DNA of 64,000 nucleotides. Source: Cognaticolwellia sediminilitoris. GTDB taxonomy: Bacteria > Pseudomonadota > Gammaproteobacteria > Enterobacterales > Alteromonadaceae. Of the stretch, positions 38,991-47,866 are shown piece by piece. Below the pieces are notes generated by a model. It was not told the origin of the DNA. It was given only the letters and a program-made list of their open reading frames with translations, and did not search any database. Each line of letters opens with the position of its first letter. Positions within the stretch are counted from its first letter, which is position 1. The stretch lies in NCBI GenBank assembly GCA_002104535.1, contig NBOG01000004.1, positions 124,001-188,000 of the forward strand, written 5' to 3'. Position numbers and translations under genes: made by a program.

Positions 38991-39926
38991 TTGAAAGCAT
39001 TGTTTAAAATGACCCCTAGCGTAAACGCTGAGTTGCTATTATTAGCCGCCATTTGGGGCGCTTCATTTATGTTTATGCGGGTTGGTGCACCTGAATTTGG
39101 GCCAATTTTATTTACCACCTTACGGGCCGCCACAGGCGCTATATTTTTGTTTAGCTGTTTAGCTATCTTTAAAGAAACTAAAGCTCTAAAAAGTCATTGG
39201 CGACATATATTTGTTGTCGGTGCTTTAAATACAGCGATACCATTTGCCTTGTTTGGCTACGCCATACTAACGTTATCGGCTGGCACAACCTCAGTATTAA
39301 ATGCTACGACTCCTATGTTTGGCGCAGTTGTTGGCTATATTTGGTTAAAAGACAAACTTGGCATTACGGCTATATTTGGTCTGTTGCTTGGTTTTATCGG
39401 CGTGTATTTACTGGTATCTGAGAATTTGCACATGGATACTAATGTAGTTGGGCATGATACTGATAACAGCGCGTTGCTACCTACATTAGCAGCAATGTTA
39501 GCCGCACTTTGCTATGGTGTTTCGGCAAATTATACTAAAAAATATTTAACAGGTATAAAACCACTCGCTTTAGCTGCAGGCAGTCAGATCACTGCTACAG
39601 CCATGCTCCTGCCCTTAAGTTTATTCTTTTTACCTGACGCAATGCCGAGTGTAAATGCCATTTGGTCAGTGTTATTAATCGGCATAATTTGCACCGGCGT
39701 TGCCTATATTATTTTCTTTCGTTTAATTGCCCAACTTGGGCCGGCTAAAGCGATTTCAGTTACCTACTTAATACCAGCCTTTGGTATGCTATGGGGCGGT
39801 TTATTTTTAGATGAAAGCATTAGTGTCATGATGATAATTGGCAGTTGTGTGATTTTACTCGGCGTTGCTTTAACTACCGGTGTATTTAAAGCTAAACCTA
39901 AAAAAGCAATCGAAGCTAAAGTTTAG
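38991..39926 (+). CDS. DMT family transporter (EamA)
   Basis: Ten-helix drug/metabolite transporter of 311 residues, with two EamA repeats (LLAAIWGASFMFMRVGAPEFGP at the start; MLAALCYGVSANYTKKYL in the middle). Substrate unknown; relatives export amino acids or metabolites. The start is a TTG at 38991 because AAGGAT lies 7 nt before it; the next in-frame ATG (39009) lacks such a site. The C-terminus is a short Lys-rich tail. Confidence 0.88.
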   Translation: MKALFKMTPSVNAELLLLAAIWGASFMFMRVGAPEFGPILFTTLRAATGAIFLFSCLAIFKETKALKSHWRHIFVVGALNTAIPFALFGYAILTLSAGTTSVLNATTPMFGAVVGYIWLKDKLGITAIFGLLLGFIGVYLLVSENLHMDTNVVGHDTDNSALLPTLAAMLAALCYGVSANYTKKYLTGIKPLALAAGSQITATAMLLPLSLFFLPDAMPSVNAIWSVLLIGIICTGVAYIIFFRLIAQLGPAKAISVTYLIPAFGMLWGGLFLDESISVMMIIGSCVILLGVALTTGVFKAKPKKAIEAKV

Positions 39927-39930
39927 TCAT

Positions 39931-39956
39931 AAAAAAGGCTGTCAAAAAACAGCCTT
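39931..39956. terminator. Terminator between the EamA and amidohydrolase genes
   Basis: Stem AAGGCTG/CAGCCTT with an A-rich 8-nt loop. The minus-strand side has six T, so it best serves the amidohydrolase gene, but it may act both ways. Confidence 0.75.
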
Positions 39957-39984
39957 CATTTACTATAACTTTTTAACGATAAAG

Positions 39985-41289
39985 CTATTTTTGTTTAACA
40001 ACTTTTCCGCCTTTCATAACAAAATCAATATCAAGCAGCTCATCAATATCATTTAATGGACTAGCATCCATCGCAATGATATCAGCGACTTTACCAACTT
40101 CTAAAGTGCCTAAGCTTTTTGATTTACCAATCAAGTCAGCACCGTTAATAGTGGCTGATATTAAAATATCTTGTGGACTCATACCGGCGGCAAACATTAA
40201 TTGTGCTTCTCTGGCGTTATAACCATGTTTAGAAACGCCACTGTCAGTACCATAGGCGATTTTAACGCCTGCTTTATACGAACGTTTGAAGTTTTCAATC
40301 ATGTCACCGCCAACGCGAATGGCCTTAGCTTTAATCGCTGGTGACATGAAGTCTGTCGTTTTTGCCATATTCACGACCGTATCACCTGCCATCAAGGTTG
40401 GTACTAAATAAGCGCCTCCTTTTTTAAACAGCTTAATGCTCTCTTCATCGGCATAACTGCCATGTTCGATACTATCTACGCCAGCGCGTAAAGCAGCGTT
40501 AATGCCCGCCGCAGCGTGCGCATGACTCGCCACTTTCCGGCCAAGCGAATGAGCAGTATCAACCACTTCTTTAATTTCATCATCAGCCATTTGTTGGCCA
40601 GTGCCAGTATCTGTATCAGATAACACGCCACCGGTAGACGTTATTTTAATTACGTCTGCACCAAACTTAATGGCATATCGGGTTGCCCTTCTACAATCAT
40701 AAGGACCATCACAAACAGTTTGAGCGGTATGTAACTTCATTAGATCAGGAGCCATTCCGTCAACATCACCGTGTCCTCCAGTTACAGCAACACTTGAACC
40801 CGCCGCAATAATAGTGGGTCCGTCAATCCAACCACGCTTTACACCATCACGAAGAGCAAACATCTGCTCAGCACTACTGCCTAAATCACGTACAGTTGTG
40901 AAACCGGCCATTAAGGTTTTCTTTGCAAAATAAGCGCTTTTCATTAACGTATCAGCATCTGATAAATTAACCATTTCACTATCATTATTAGGACCTAGTT
41001 CACCTTGTAAATGCACGTGCATATCCATTAAGCCCGCCATGACAAAACTTGACGATAGGTCTATTAACTTGGCGTCTTTGGCAAAATTACTGGCGGCAAC
41101 AAAACCTGACTTTAGCGCTGATATTTTACCGTCTGTGATCACCAAGGTTTGCTTGCTTAGTGGACTTTCACCTGCGGTAACCAAAAGCTTGCCCGCATGA
41201 ATAACTGATGTATCGGCTAATGCCGACTGAGACAATGTCGCACTGACTAATAATGCTATCGTCGTTAAATATGATTTGCATTTGAGCAT
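39985..41289 (-). CDS. Exported amidohydrolase (imidazolonepropionase/prolidase-like)
   Basis: A 434-residue metal-dependent hydrolase with a signal peptide (~1-26, SQSALA). Metal-site motifs are MDMHVHLQGE (HxH), a Lys in ADVIKITSTGG, KVASHAHAAAGI and SIEHGSYAD (His ligands), and IAYGTDSGVSKHGYN (Asp). These fit the periplasmic amidohydrolase group that includes Xaa-Pro and other dipeptidases. The true substrate is unknown. Monocistronic. Confidence 0.88.
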   Translation of the reverse strand: MLKCKSYLTTIALLVSATLSQSALADTSVIHAGKLLVTAGESPLSKQTLVITDGKISALKSGFVAASNFAKDAKLIDLSSSFVMAGLMDMHVHLQGELGPNNDSEMVNLSDADTLMKSAYFAKKTLMAGFTTVRDLGSSAEQMFALRDGVKRGWIDGPTIIAAGSSVAVTGGHGDVDGMAPDLMKLHTAQTVCDGPYDCRRATRYAIKFGADVIKITSTGGVLSDTDTGTGQQMADDEIKEVVDTAHSLGRKVASHAHAAAGINAALRAGVDSIEHGSYADEESIKLFKKGGAYLVPTLMAGDTVVNMAKTTDFMSPAIKAKAIRVGGDMIENFKRSYKAGVKIAYGTDSGVSKHGYNAREAQLMFAAGMSPQDILISATINGADLIGKSKSLGTLEVGKVADIIAMDASPLNDIDELLDIDFVMKGGKVVKQK

Positions 41290-41450
41290 GTTCTAGACCT
41301 TATTGTTATTTTAATACTTAGGTATAGTTATAGCAGTATGATAAAAGAATAAAAAATGAATTCGTTAAATGGAAAGTTTAATCAGTTCAATAACAGTTAT
41401 TAAACACCAAACATGTACAATTAACCTCAAAGTAAACATTAATTTCAGAC

Positions 41451-41479
41451 ATAAAAAAACCGACATCATGTCGGTTTTC
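41451..41479 (-). terminator. Terminator of the SlyD-like gene
   Basis: CCGAC/GTCGG stem with ATCAT loop, extended by A/T runs; on the minus strand it is followed by seven T, 26 bp after the stop. Confidence 0.8.
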
Positions 41480-41504
41480 AAATTTCTAGCTAAGCCTAAA
41501 ATGC

Positions 41505-41999
41505 TTAGTGGTGATGACCACCAACGCCGTGTGCGTGACCATGCTCAACTTCTTCAGCAGTTGCTTCACGTACATCTGTTACTTCTAAATCAAATGTTAG
41601 TACTTTACCAGCTAATGGTGGATTAATATCTACAGTCACCATAAATTTACCCGCTTTAACGACTGTCACTTGACGTTGACCGGCGTCAGTTTGCACTGCA
41701 GCTGTCATCCCTGCTTTCCATTTAGCACTTGGTGAAGGTAAACCTTGTAAGTGCTTAACGGGAACGCGTTGAATAGCATCTTCTTTACGCTCACCGTAAG
41801 CGTCTTCAGGTTGTAAAGTCACAGAGAACTTATCACCGGCTTCTTTACCAGTTAGTGCGTTTTCTACGCCCACTAACATGTTTTTGTAACCGTGCAAGTA
41901 TGCTAACGGATCGCCAGCATGTGAGTTTTCTATTTCAGCACCGGCTTCATCTTTAAGGGTGTAGTGGAACTGAACAACGGTTTTATCAGCAATTTTCAT
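41505..41999 (-). CDS. SlyD-like FKBP-type peptidyl-prolyl isomerase
   Basis: A 164-residue cytoplasmic foldase. The split FKBP domain (VVQFHYTLKDEAGAEIENSHAGDPLAYLHG, GKEAGDKFSVTLQPEDAYGERKEDAIQRVP, then LAGKVLTFDLEVTDV) surrounds the chaperone insert-in-flap domain (~72-128). The C-terminus HGHAHGVGGHHH is His-rich like the nickel-binding tail of SlyD but much shorter. It could be SlyD or one of its paralogues, so no symbol is given. Confidence 0.9.
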   Translation of the reverse strand: MKIADKTVVQFHYTLKDEAGAEIENSHAGDPLAYLHGYKNMLVGVENALTGKEAGDKFSVTLQPEDAYGERKEDAIQRVPVKHLQGLPSPSAKWKAGMTAAVQTDAGQRQVTVVKAGKFMVTVDINPPLAGKVLTFDLEVTDVREATAEEVEHGHAHGVGGHHH

Positions 42000-42289
42000 T
42001 TATTTTTCCAAACAAGTATTTAGCAACAAGAGGTAAAGCTAGTAGACATCTGTTTTACCGTACTTTGTGCATTAGTTTTCATCAATGTATTTGCGCAAGA
42101 GTTTAGCAAAATTGTTAAATCAATTCTATTAAGTTTGTCTTCAAGCGTAATAGCATTCATTCCTACTTGAAACTGCCCCGATATTTAAATTAACTAAAGA
42201 ATACTTAATGTCGCAAGAACTGGTCTAACCTGTCTGTTTTTGCTAATATCAAGGTAATTTAATGACGGTGATTTTTCGAAGTCGGTTCT

Positions 42290-43042
42290 ATGATAAAACT
42301 ACATTGCTTAAACGGATATATTCAAAATATCTATTTGGCCGAATACACGGATAAGTTTTTATTACTAGACGGCTGTTGTCGTGCTGACATTCCGTTTATT
42401 GAAGATTACATTGAAAATTCGCTCAATAGGTCAATGTCCGAACTTGCGTTAATAGTAGTGACCCATATGCACCCTGATCATGCAGGGGCGGCTCATGCGT
42501 TACGTAAAAAGTACGCTTGTAAAATAGCTGCAGCCAATGTACCTGGACAGTGGTATCAAGGTATTGACGGCAAATTAATGCATCTCACGGATATGCTTTT
42601 GACTTTATGGGTGGCAGGTCGCCATAAAAAGCCTAAGAAATTTATTTATTACCCAAGCACTTTAACCCCTGATATTTATTTAATAGATCAGCAAACTCTA
42701 CCAAGTTTTGAAGACTGGCAAGTGCATTTTACTCAAGGGCATACAGACAGAGATATATCGCTACAACATAATGCCAGTGGGCAAGTTTACGTCGCTGACT
42801 TAATGGTGAAAGTCAAAGGGGTGTTTATTCCTCCCTATCCAGTTTTTTACCCAAATCGTTATCAGCAATCGTTGATAAAAATTAAGACGTTGAATATGGA
42901 GTTTTTATTGCTAGCGCATGGCGCAAAAGTACATTTAACCGATGAGCAATGGCAAAACTTGATAGCGTTAGCGCCAACTGTGCCTGTAACTCATTGGCGC
43001 TCGGTCAAAACAAAACTCAAACGAGTCATGTTTAATCGCTAG
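42290..43042 (+). CDS. MBL-fold metallo-hydrolase
   Basis: A 250-residue metallo-beta-lactamase-fold protein with THMHPDHAGAAH (HxHxDH, ~61-72), FTQGHTDRDISL (third His, ~152) and VYVADLMVKV (bridging Asp). The C-terminal AHGAKV supplies the last His. Substrate cannot be told: glyoxalase II-like, thioesterase or lactonase are all possible. No signal peptide. It stands alone. Confidence 0.85.
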   Translation: MIKLHCLNGYIQNIYLAEYTDKFLLLDGCCRADIPFIEDYIENSLNRSMSELALIVVTHMHPDHAGAAHALRKKYACKIAAANVPGQWYQGIDGKLMHLTDMLLTLWVAGRHKKPKKFIYYPSTLTPDIYLIDQQTLPSFEDWQVHFTQGHTDRDISLQHNASGQVYVADLMVKVKGVFIPPYPVFYPNRYQQSLIKIKTLNMEFLLLAHGAKVHLTDEQWQNLIALAPTVPVTHWRSVKTKLKRVMFNR

Positions 43043-43052
43043 TATGAACTTC

Positions 43053-43220
43053 CTAGCTTTGGTAAATCCAAGCTAGGAAAGACTTTGAATCATTTACGTT
43101 AGTAAATTTGATAAACTTTGTACCTAATTGATCTGTAACAGCAACATTATTTTTGTTAACCGAAATAGATCTAACTGGTGATGCGATCGAATAGATCGTA
43201 CCTTGATATGTATAAGACAT
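43053..43220 (-). CDS. Possible 55-residue protein of unknown function
   Basis: An open frame of 55 codons from ATG (43220) with AAGAG 7 nt upstream. It starts MSYTYQGTIYSIASPV and ends FLAWIYQS. Codon use looks like its neighbours, and the protein is not low-complexity. It is convergent with the MBL gene. The stop lies in a 9-bp inverted repeat (tcctagctt / aagctagga, 43050-43077). No homologue known to me. Confidence 0.45.
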   Translation of the reverse strand: MSYTYQGTIYSIASPVRSISVNKNNVAVTDQLGTKFIKFTNVNDSKSFLAWIYQS

Positions 43221-43551
43221 AATAAACTCTTTTAAAGTGCGTTAAACGCATGAACAAAAGCTATATTATTGTATAGTGGAACTTTTTTATTTGAAAAATA
43301 ACAACTTTTTACGAGATAACTCGAAAAATCAGACAATAATTTAAGCTTAATAAATTAAGTGATGACTAACTGTGAAAGGGAAAGGCAAAACACGATTTTA
43401 TAAACAATCGGCTAAATAAACTAGATGGGAATAATTAACAGTCGGACTATATCCTTAACAATTGTTAAAGTAAACACTTTTAAACTGTTATTGAAAAATA
43501 AACGACTAAAAGCAGAACATCTTTAAATTACATGAGATAAATTCTTAATAC
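43221..43551. other. Intergenic region, no gene recognised
   Basis: AT-rich stretch of ~330 bp. It should hold the promoter of the small minus-strand frame; no terminator for the GGDEF-EAL gene is visible after 43552. Confidence 0.4.
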
Positions 43552-46500
43552 TCAACCTGCTTTGTCGATAGTTATTTTTGACACGGGTAATGGTTTTGCG
43601 AATAAGAAGCCTTGGTATTGTTCACAATTTATAGTGCGTAAAAATTCTAATTGCGATTCATGTTCTATGCCTTCTGCAACAACAGTAAAATCAAGGCTGT
43701 GTGCCATATTGACAATAGCAGTACATAATCGAACCGATTTAGATGAATGTGGAATTAAGTTTATAAAACTGCGATCTATTTTTAGCGTATCGATTGGCAA
43801 TTGTTGTAAGTAAGACAATGACGAATAACCCGTTCCAAAGTCATCAAGAGCAATTTTAACGCCCATTTTTTTTAGCTTCAAAAGTATATTACGCGTCATA
43901 TCAATATCTTTTATCAGCGTACCTTCTGTAATTTCTAACTCTAAGCATTCGGGCGGTAAAGTTGACTTTTCAAGCGCGTTTTTAACACTCTCAACTAGGT
44001 CTGATTGCTGAAATTGCAGTGCGGCTATATTGATGGAAATAAATCCACGCCACCCTTGCTGATACCAACTAGCACCTTGCTTACAGCCATCGTTAAGTAT
44101 CCATTCGCCGATCTCTAATATTTGTCCGGTTTCTTCAGCAATAGGAATAAATTCCCCCGGAGCAACCAGCCCTCGACTTGGATGACGCCAACGAATTAAA
44201 GCTTCAAAGCCTTGTACTGAATCATCAAAAACTGATGTACGCGCTTGGTAAAAAGTTTCGAACTGGTTTTGCTCAATTGCAGTTTTTAATTCATTTTCGA
44301 TACTAATGCGCTGCATAAATAAAGCATTCATCTTGGCGTTATAGAATTGATAATCTTTTTTACCATTGCGCTTAGCTTCGTACATGGCAAAGTCTGCATG
44401 TTTTAATAATTCAGAGGGTAATTCAGTGTTATCGGGATATATTGCAATTCCGACACTCGCTGAAGTGATTACTTGTTGATCATTTAAATTAAAAGGTCTC
44501 GAAATTTCTTTCAATATCCTATCCAGAGTTGGCAGTACCTCTTCAGCATGTTGAACACGTTCGATGATAATGGCAAATTCGTCACCACCTAAACGTGCAC
44601 ATCGATCGATATTTCGCAATAATTTAGTCAAACGACTCGCTACAGCTTGCAACAATTGGTCACCCACTGCATGCCCTAAAGTATCATTAATTAGCTTAAA
44701 TCCATCTAAGTCCAAATAAAGCAGTGCAACTTTTTCGTCAAATCGTTTTGCCGTTTCAGTTGAATGTTTAAGGTATTGATGAAACCTAGCTCGATTTGGC
44801 AACCTTGTTAATTGGTCATAATCAGCGAGATAACGCAGCTGTTTCTCGGTTTTTTTAATATCATCAATAACTTTGCGTGTACCTGCAATAACTAGTGGTT
44901 TGCCTTGTTCGTCAAGTTCAACAATTCGTCCTCGCGACAATACCCAAGTCCATTGATTTGAGTCTGCATTTAAAATTCTATACTGTGACTCGTAATACTT
45001 TTCTTCACCATTGACATGCCTATCTAGACTGTTTTTTGTTCTTTCTTGATCGTCTGGGTGAACTAGTGTCATTAACGTATCAAAGTCCATTACTTGTTCT
45101 TTGTTATCACTTTCCAAATTTACATTATCAGTACTGTAAATTTTGTTCAGTTGTATATTCCAACGCCATAAAACATCGCCACTTCCCCATAATACATCCC
45201 TAAGCCTAGCTTCACTTTGCTTGAGTATTTGGATATTTTCTAATTCAGCTTTTCGTTTATCATTTTTTAATTTGACAATTATCATTAAAATCAAAGTGCC
45301 ACTAACAAGGTAAAAAAGATAGGCCCAAGGGCTATTATAAAAACTAGGATGCATGATGATATTTAATGTTGCGACATCTGGACTCCACAGGCCATCACGA
45401 TTAGTACCCTGAACTTTAAACTGGTATTTTCCGGGGGCTAAATGGGTGTAATATGCCTTGTTTTCAGTTCCTGGATAAAGCCAACCTTTGTCGTTACCAA
45501 CCAGTTGATAACGATATTGATTTATTTCTGGACGGGCAAAATCTAGGCTCGAAAATTCGAACTTCACTAAGGTATCTATCGGGTTGAATTCAATAACTTG
45601 ATCATCTTTAAGTGGAGAGAAATTTTGAAAAGGTTGATGCAGGTGGCTGATCCCTGTAACACGTACTAAGGGTTGGTAATTACTCGGAGTAAGTATCTCT
45701 GGTTGAAAACTTCGTAAGTGCGAACCACCTAAATAAATATTGTTATTAGCACCAATAGTTAAGCCTCCTTCCCTATAGCCTCGCTCATTGGCATTGAATT
45801 GTGAAAAAGTCTCTATTGTATTGTTTTCAGCATTAATAGCACCGAAATGTTTGTCTGTGGTAAACCATATTCGATTGTTTTCATCAGCACGTAAACTATG
45901 AATACGATTGGCAGGTAAGCCTTGTGCTTTAGTAAAGTAGTCAACTTTTGAATCGCCATTTTCATTAACAGATATTTTATTGATACCACCATTTGCTGTT
46001 GCTGCCCAAATCACACCATCATCAGTTTCAACTAATCCGTAAATAAAATTATCAGAAAGACGATTAATATTTTCGTGAGTTGAAAACGCTGTAATTAACT
46101 GCGTATCCATGTCGTATTGGTATAGACCCAACGTACTGCCAAGCCATAACAACCCACTTTTTGATAAAACCATGCTAGTGAAATATTCAACACCGCGGGT
46201 AATGGCGTGATCAGCTGCGTCAAAAATTAGTTTTTTCTCGCCTGTAAAAGGATTAAAAAGGATGACTGATTTATCTGTGCCTGTGACATAAAACCATGTC
46301 GCTGATTTTGCCACTATAGAATAATATGCACCGGGATTATCTTTATTTCTATCTTCATCCAATTCGTTGAAATGTTTAAATTTACCGCTCTCAATGTTCA
46401 GTAAATCAATACCGCTATTAGTAGCGACCAGTAAATGATTTTCGCCAGCCATTTGTATGTCCCAAACAGGTCCAACAGCAATGCTGGTGTTATCTTTTTG

Positions 46501-47700
46501 GTCATGATAATAATGTTTAACTTCATTATTGACACTATTCCACCGTTCTAGACCATTTTCAGTGCCTAACCACACGAAATTATTTACCGATTCTTCGATT
46601 GAAAATATCATGCCGTTGCCAAGGCTTGTATCGTCATTTGGAATATGAGAAACAGTTTGAACTTTAAAATTAATAGGGTCGAAAGTCGCAATTCCTGTAG
46701 TGGTAGCGATCCAAACTAAACCTGAGCTGTCAGCAGAAATACTTTCTATATACTTATTCGGCAGCGAATTTTTCAGTCCTTGACGATAAACACCATCAAA
46801 AATTTTTCCAGTTTTTGGATCATATACGCTTAAGCCATCATCCCAATATCCAATCCATATCTTTTTGTCAGTATCTTCAAATAAACGCCAAACCAGATCA
46901 GAACGAAGAGCAAACTCAGGGTTATTTAACTGGGTTAAATTGGATTCAAATGTTCCAGTTGAGTCGAATTTAAAAATGCCATTGCCAAACGAACCGACCC
47001 ATATTGTTTTATTTCCAGTTATAATTACTGATGTAATATTGGCGTGGCCGGCACGCCCTTCAACTCGCGTAAATTCATCCGTTTTTAAATTTATCTGAAA
47101 TAAACCTTTACTGGTACCGAACCAGATTTTTTCATCATTTAACTGCATGATGACTCTAGGCAAACCTATCAAGGTATCTGCTTCGTTAATTAAATTTTCT
47201 TTGCTGAAATGTGTAAATTGTTTTTTTAGCGGGTTAAAACGCGATACACCGTTAGGTGTGCCAAACCAAAGATTATTCTGTGAATCCTCAGTAATAACTC
47301 TGACATTATCATCAATAAGACTGTTAGTTTTTAATGGTTCAGGGGAGAATTTTTTCAGCAGTTTTGTAGTGGGAGAAAACTTATAGAGTCCAATTGATGT
47401 TGCAAACCATATATGACCCGTTGCATCTTCGAAGGTAGTGTAAATATTAGCATTTAAAGGGGAGATTTCAGGCTGGTTTTTAACCTTAAACTCTCTTAGC
47501 GTATAACCATCAAATAAACGTGCTCCTGAAGTAGTGCTTATTAACATAAAGCCTTGACGAAGCTCTTTAATATGATTGACATGCAAGGAAGGAAGTTCAC
47601 TATTAAGTGGTAAGTGATTGAACTCTAACTCACGAGCAATACTTGAGTTAAATATCCCCAATAGGAAAATAATAAGACTACTATTGATTATTATTTTCAC
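43552..47700 (-). CDS. Two-component-propeller sensor with PAS, GGDEF and EAL domains
   Basis: A ~1382-residue envelope sensor for c-di-GMP. After a signal peptide (~1-22), about a dozen Reg_prop blades of type IWFGTxxGLxxF span ~35-660, a Y_Y_Y domain (~690-785) follows, then one membrane helix (~795-815), a PAS domain (~830-945), GGDEF (ARLGGDEFAII, motif ~1036) and EAL (FEALIRWRHP ~1168; LDDFGTGYSSLSYL). Both catalytic motifs look intact, so it could make and degrade c-di-GMP. The start is a GTG at 47700 with GAGG 5 nt upstream; an upstream ATG (47721) lacks a site. The propeller likely senses a periplasmic polymer or sugar. Confidence 0.9.
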   Translation of the reverse strand: MKIIINSSLIIFLLGIFNSSIARELEFNHLPLNSELPSLHVNHIKELRQGFMLISTTSGARLFDGYTLREFKVKNQPEISPLNANIYTTFEDATGHIWFATSIGLYKFSPTTKLLKKFSPEPLKTNSLIDDNVRVITEDSQNNLWFGTPNGVSRFNPLKKQFTHFSKENLINEADTLIGLPRVIMQLNDEKIWFGTSKGLFQINLKTDEFTRVEGRAGHANITSVIITGNKTIWVGSFGNGIFKFDSTGTFESNLTQLNNPEFALRSDLVWRLFEDTDKKIWIGYWDDGLSVYDPKTGKIFDGVYRQGLKNSLPNKYIESISADSSGLVWIATTTGIATFDPINFKVQTVSHIPNDDTSLGNGMIFSIEESVNNFVWLGTENGLERWNSVNNEVKHYYHDQKDNTSIAVGPVWDIQMAGENHLLVATNSGIDLLNIESGKFKHFNELDEDRNKDNPGAYYSIVAKSATWFYVTGTDKSVILFNPFTGEKKLIFDAADHAITRGVEYFTSMVLSKSGLLWLGSTLGLYQYDMDTQLITAFSTHENINRLSDNFIYGLVETDDGVIWAATANGGINKISVNENGDSKVDYFTKAQGLPANRIHSLRADENNRIWFTTDKHFGAINAENNTIETFSQFNANERGYREGGLTIGANNNIYLGGSHLRSFQPEILTPSNYQPLVRVTGISHLHQPFQNFSPLKDDQVIEFNPIDTLVKFEFSSLDFARPEINQYRYQLVGNDKGWLYPGTENKAYYTHLAPGKYQFKVQGTNRDGLWSPDVATLNIIMHPSFYNSPWAYLFYLVSGTLILMIIVKLKNDKRKAELENIQILKQSEARLRDVLWGSGDVLWRWNIQLNKIYSTDNVNLESDNKEQVMDFDTLMTLVHPDDQERTKNSLDRHVNGEEKYYESQYRILNADSNQWTWVLSRGRIVELDEQGKPLVIAGTRKVIDDIKKTEKQLRYLADYDQLTRLPNRARFHQYLKHSTETAKRFDEKVALLYLDLDGFKLINDTLGHAVGDQLLQAVASRLTKLLRNIDRCARLGGDEFAIIIERVQHAEEVLPTLDRILKEISRPFNLNDQQVITSASVGIAIYPDNTELPSELLKHADFAMYEAKRNGKKDYQFYNAKMNALFMQRISIENELKTAIEQNQFETFYQARTSVFDDSVQGFEALIRWRHPSRGLVAPGEFIPIAEETGQILEIGEWILNDGCKQGASWYQQGWRGFISINIAALQFQQSDLVESVKNALEKSTLPPECLELEITEGTLIKDIDMTRNILLKLKKMGVKIALDDFGTGYSSLSYLQQLPIDTLKIDRSFINLIPHSSKSVRLCTAIVNMAHSLDFTVVAEGIEHESQLEFLRTINCEQYQGFLFAKPLPVSKITIDKAG

Positions 47701-47866
47701 ATTATCCTCAAAGGGGCACATAGCGGCATAAACATTAAGCTATTTCACTATTAAGAAGTTCATAATACACAGTACCTCAAACAGCTCACTTTTACATCAC
47801 TTTTATAGCAATAACCCGACAAAATTCAAATAACTTTAAATTCAAAATTATTCAACCAACTCAATG

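Noticed and set aside
41369-41626. Plus-strand frame of 85 codons
   Set aside because: It crosses the SlyD-like terminator and antisense of its His-rich tail; no ribosome site.
43050-43077. Hairpin as a rho-independent terminator
   Set aside because: A good stem, but no T run follows on either strand.
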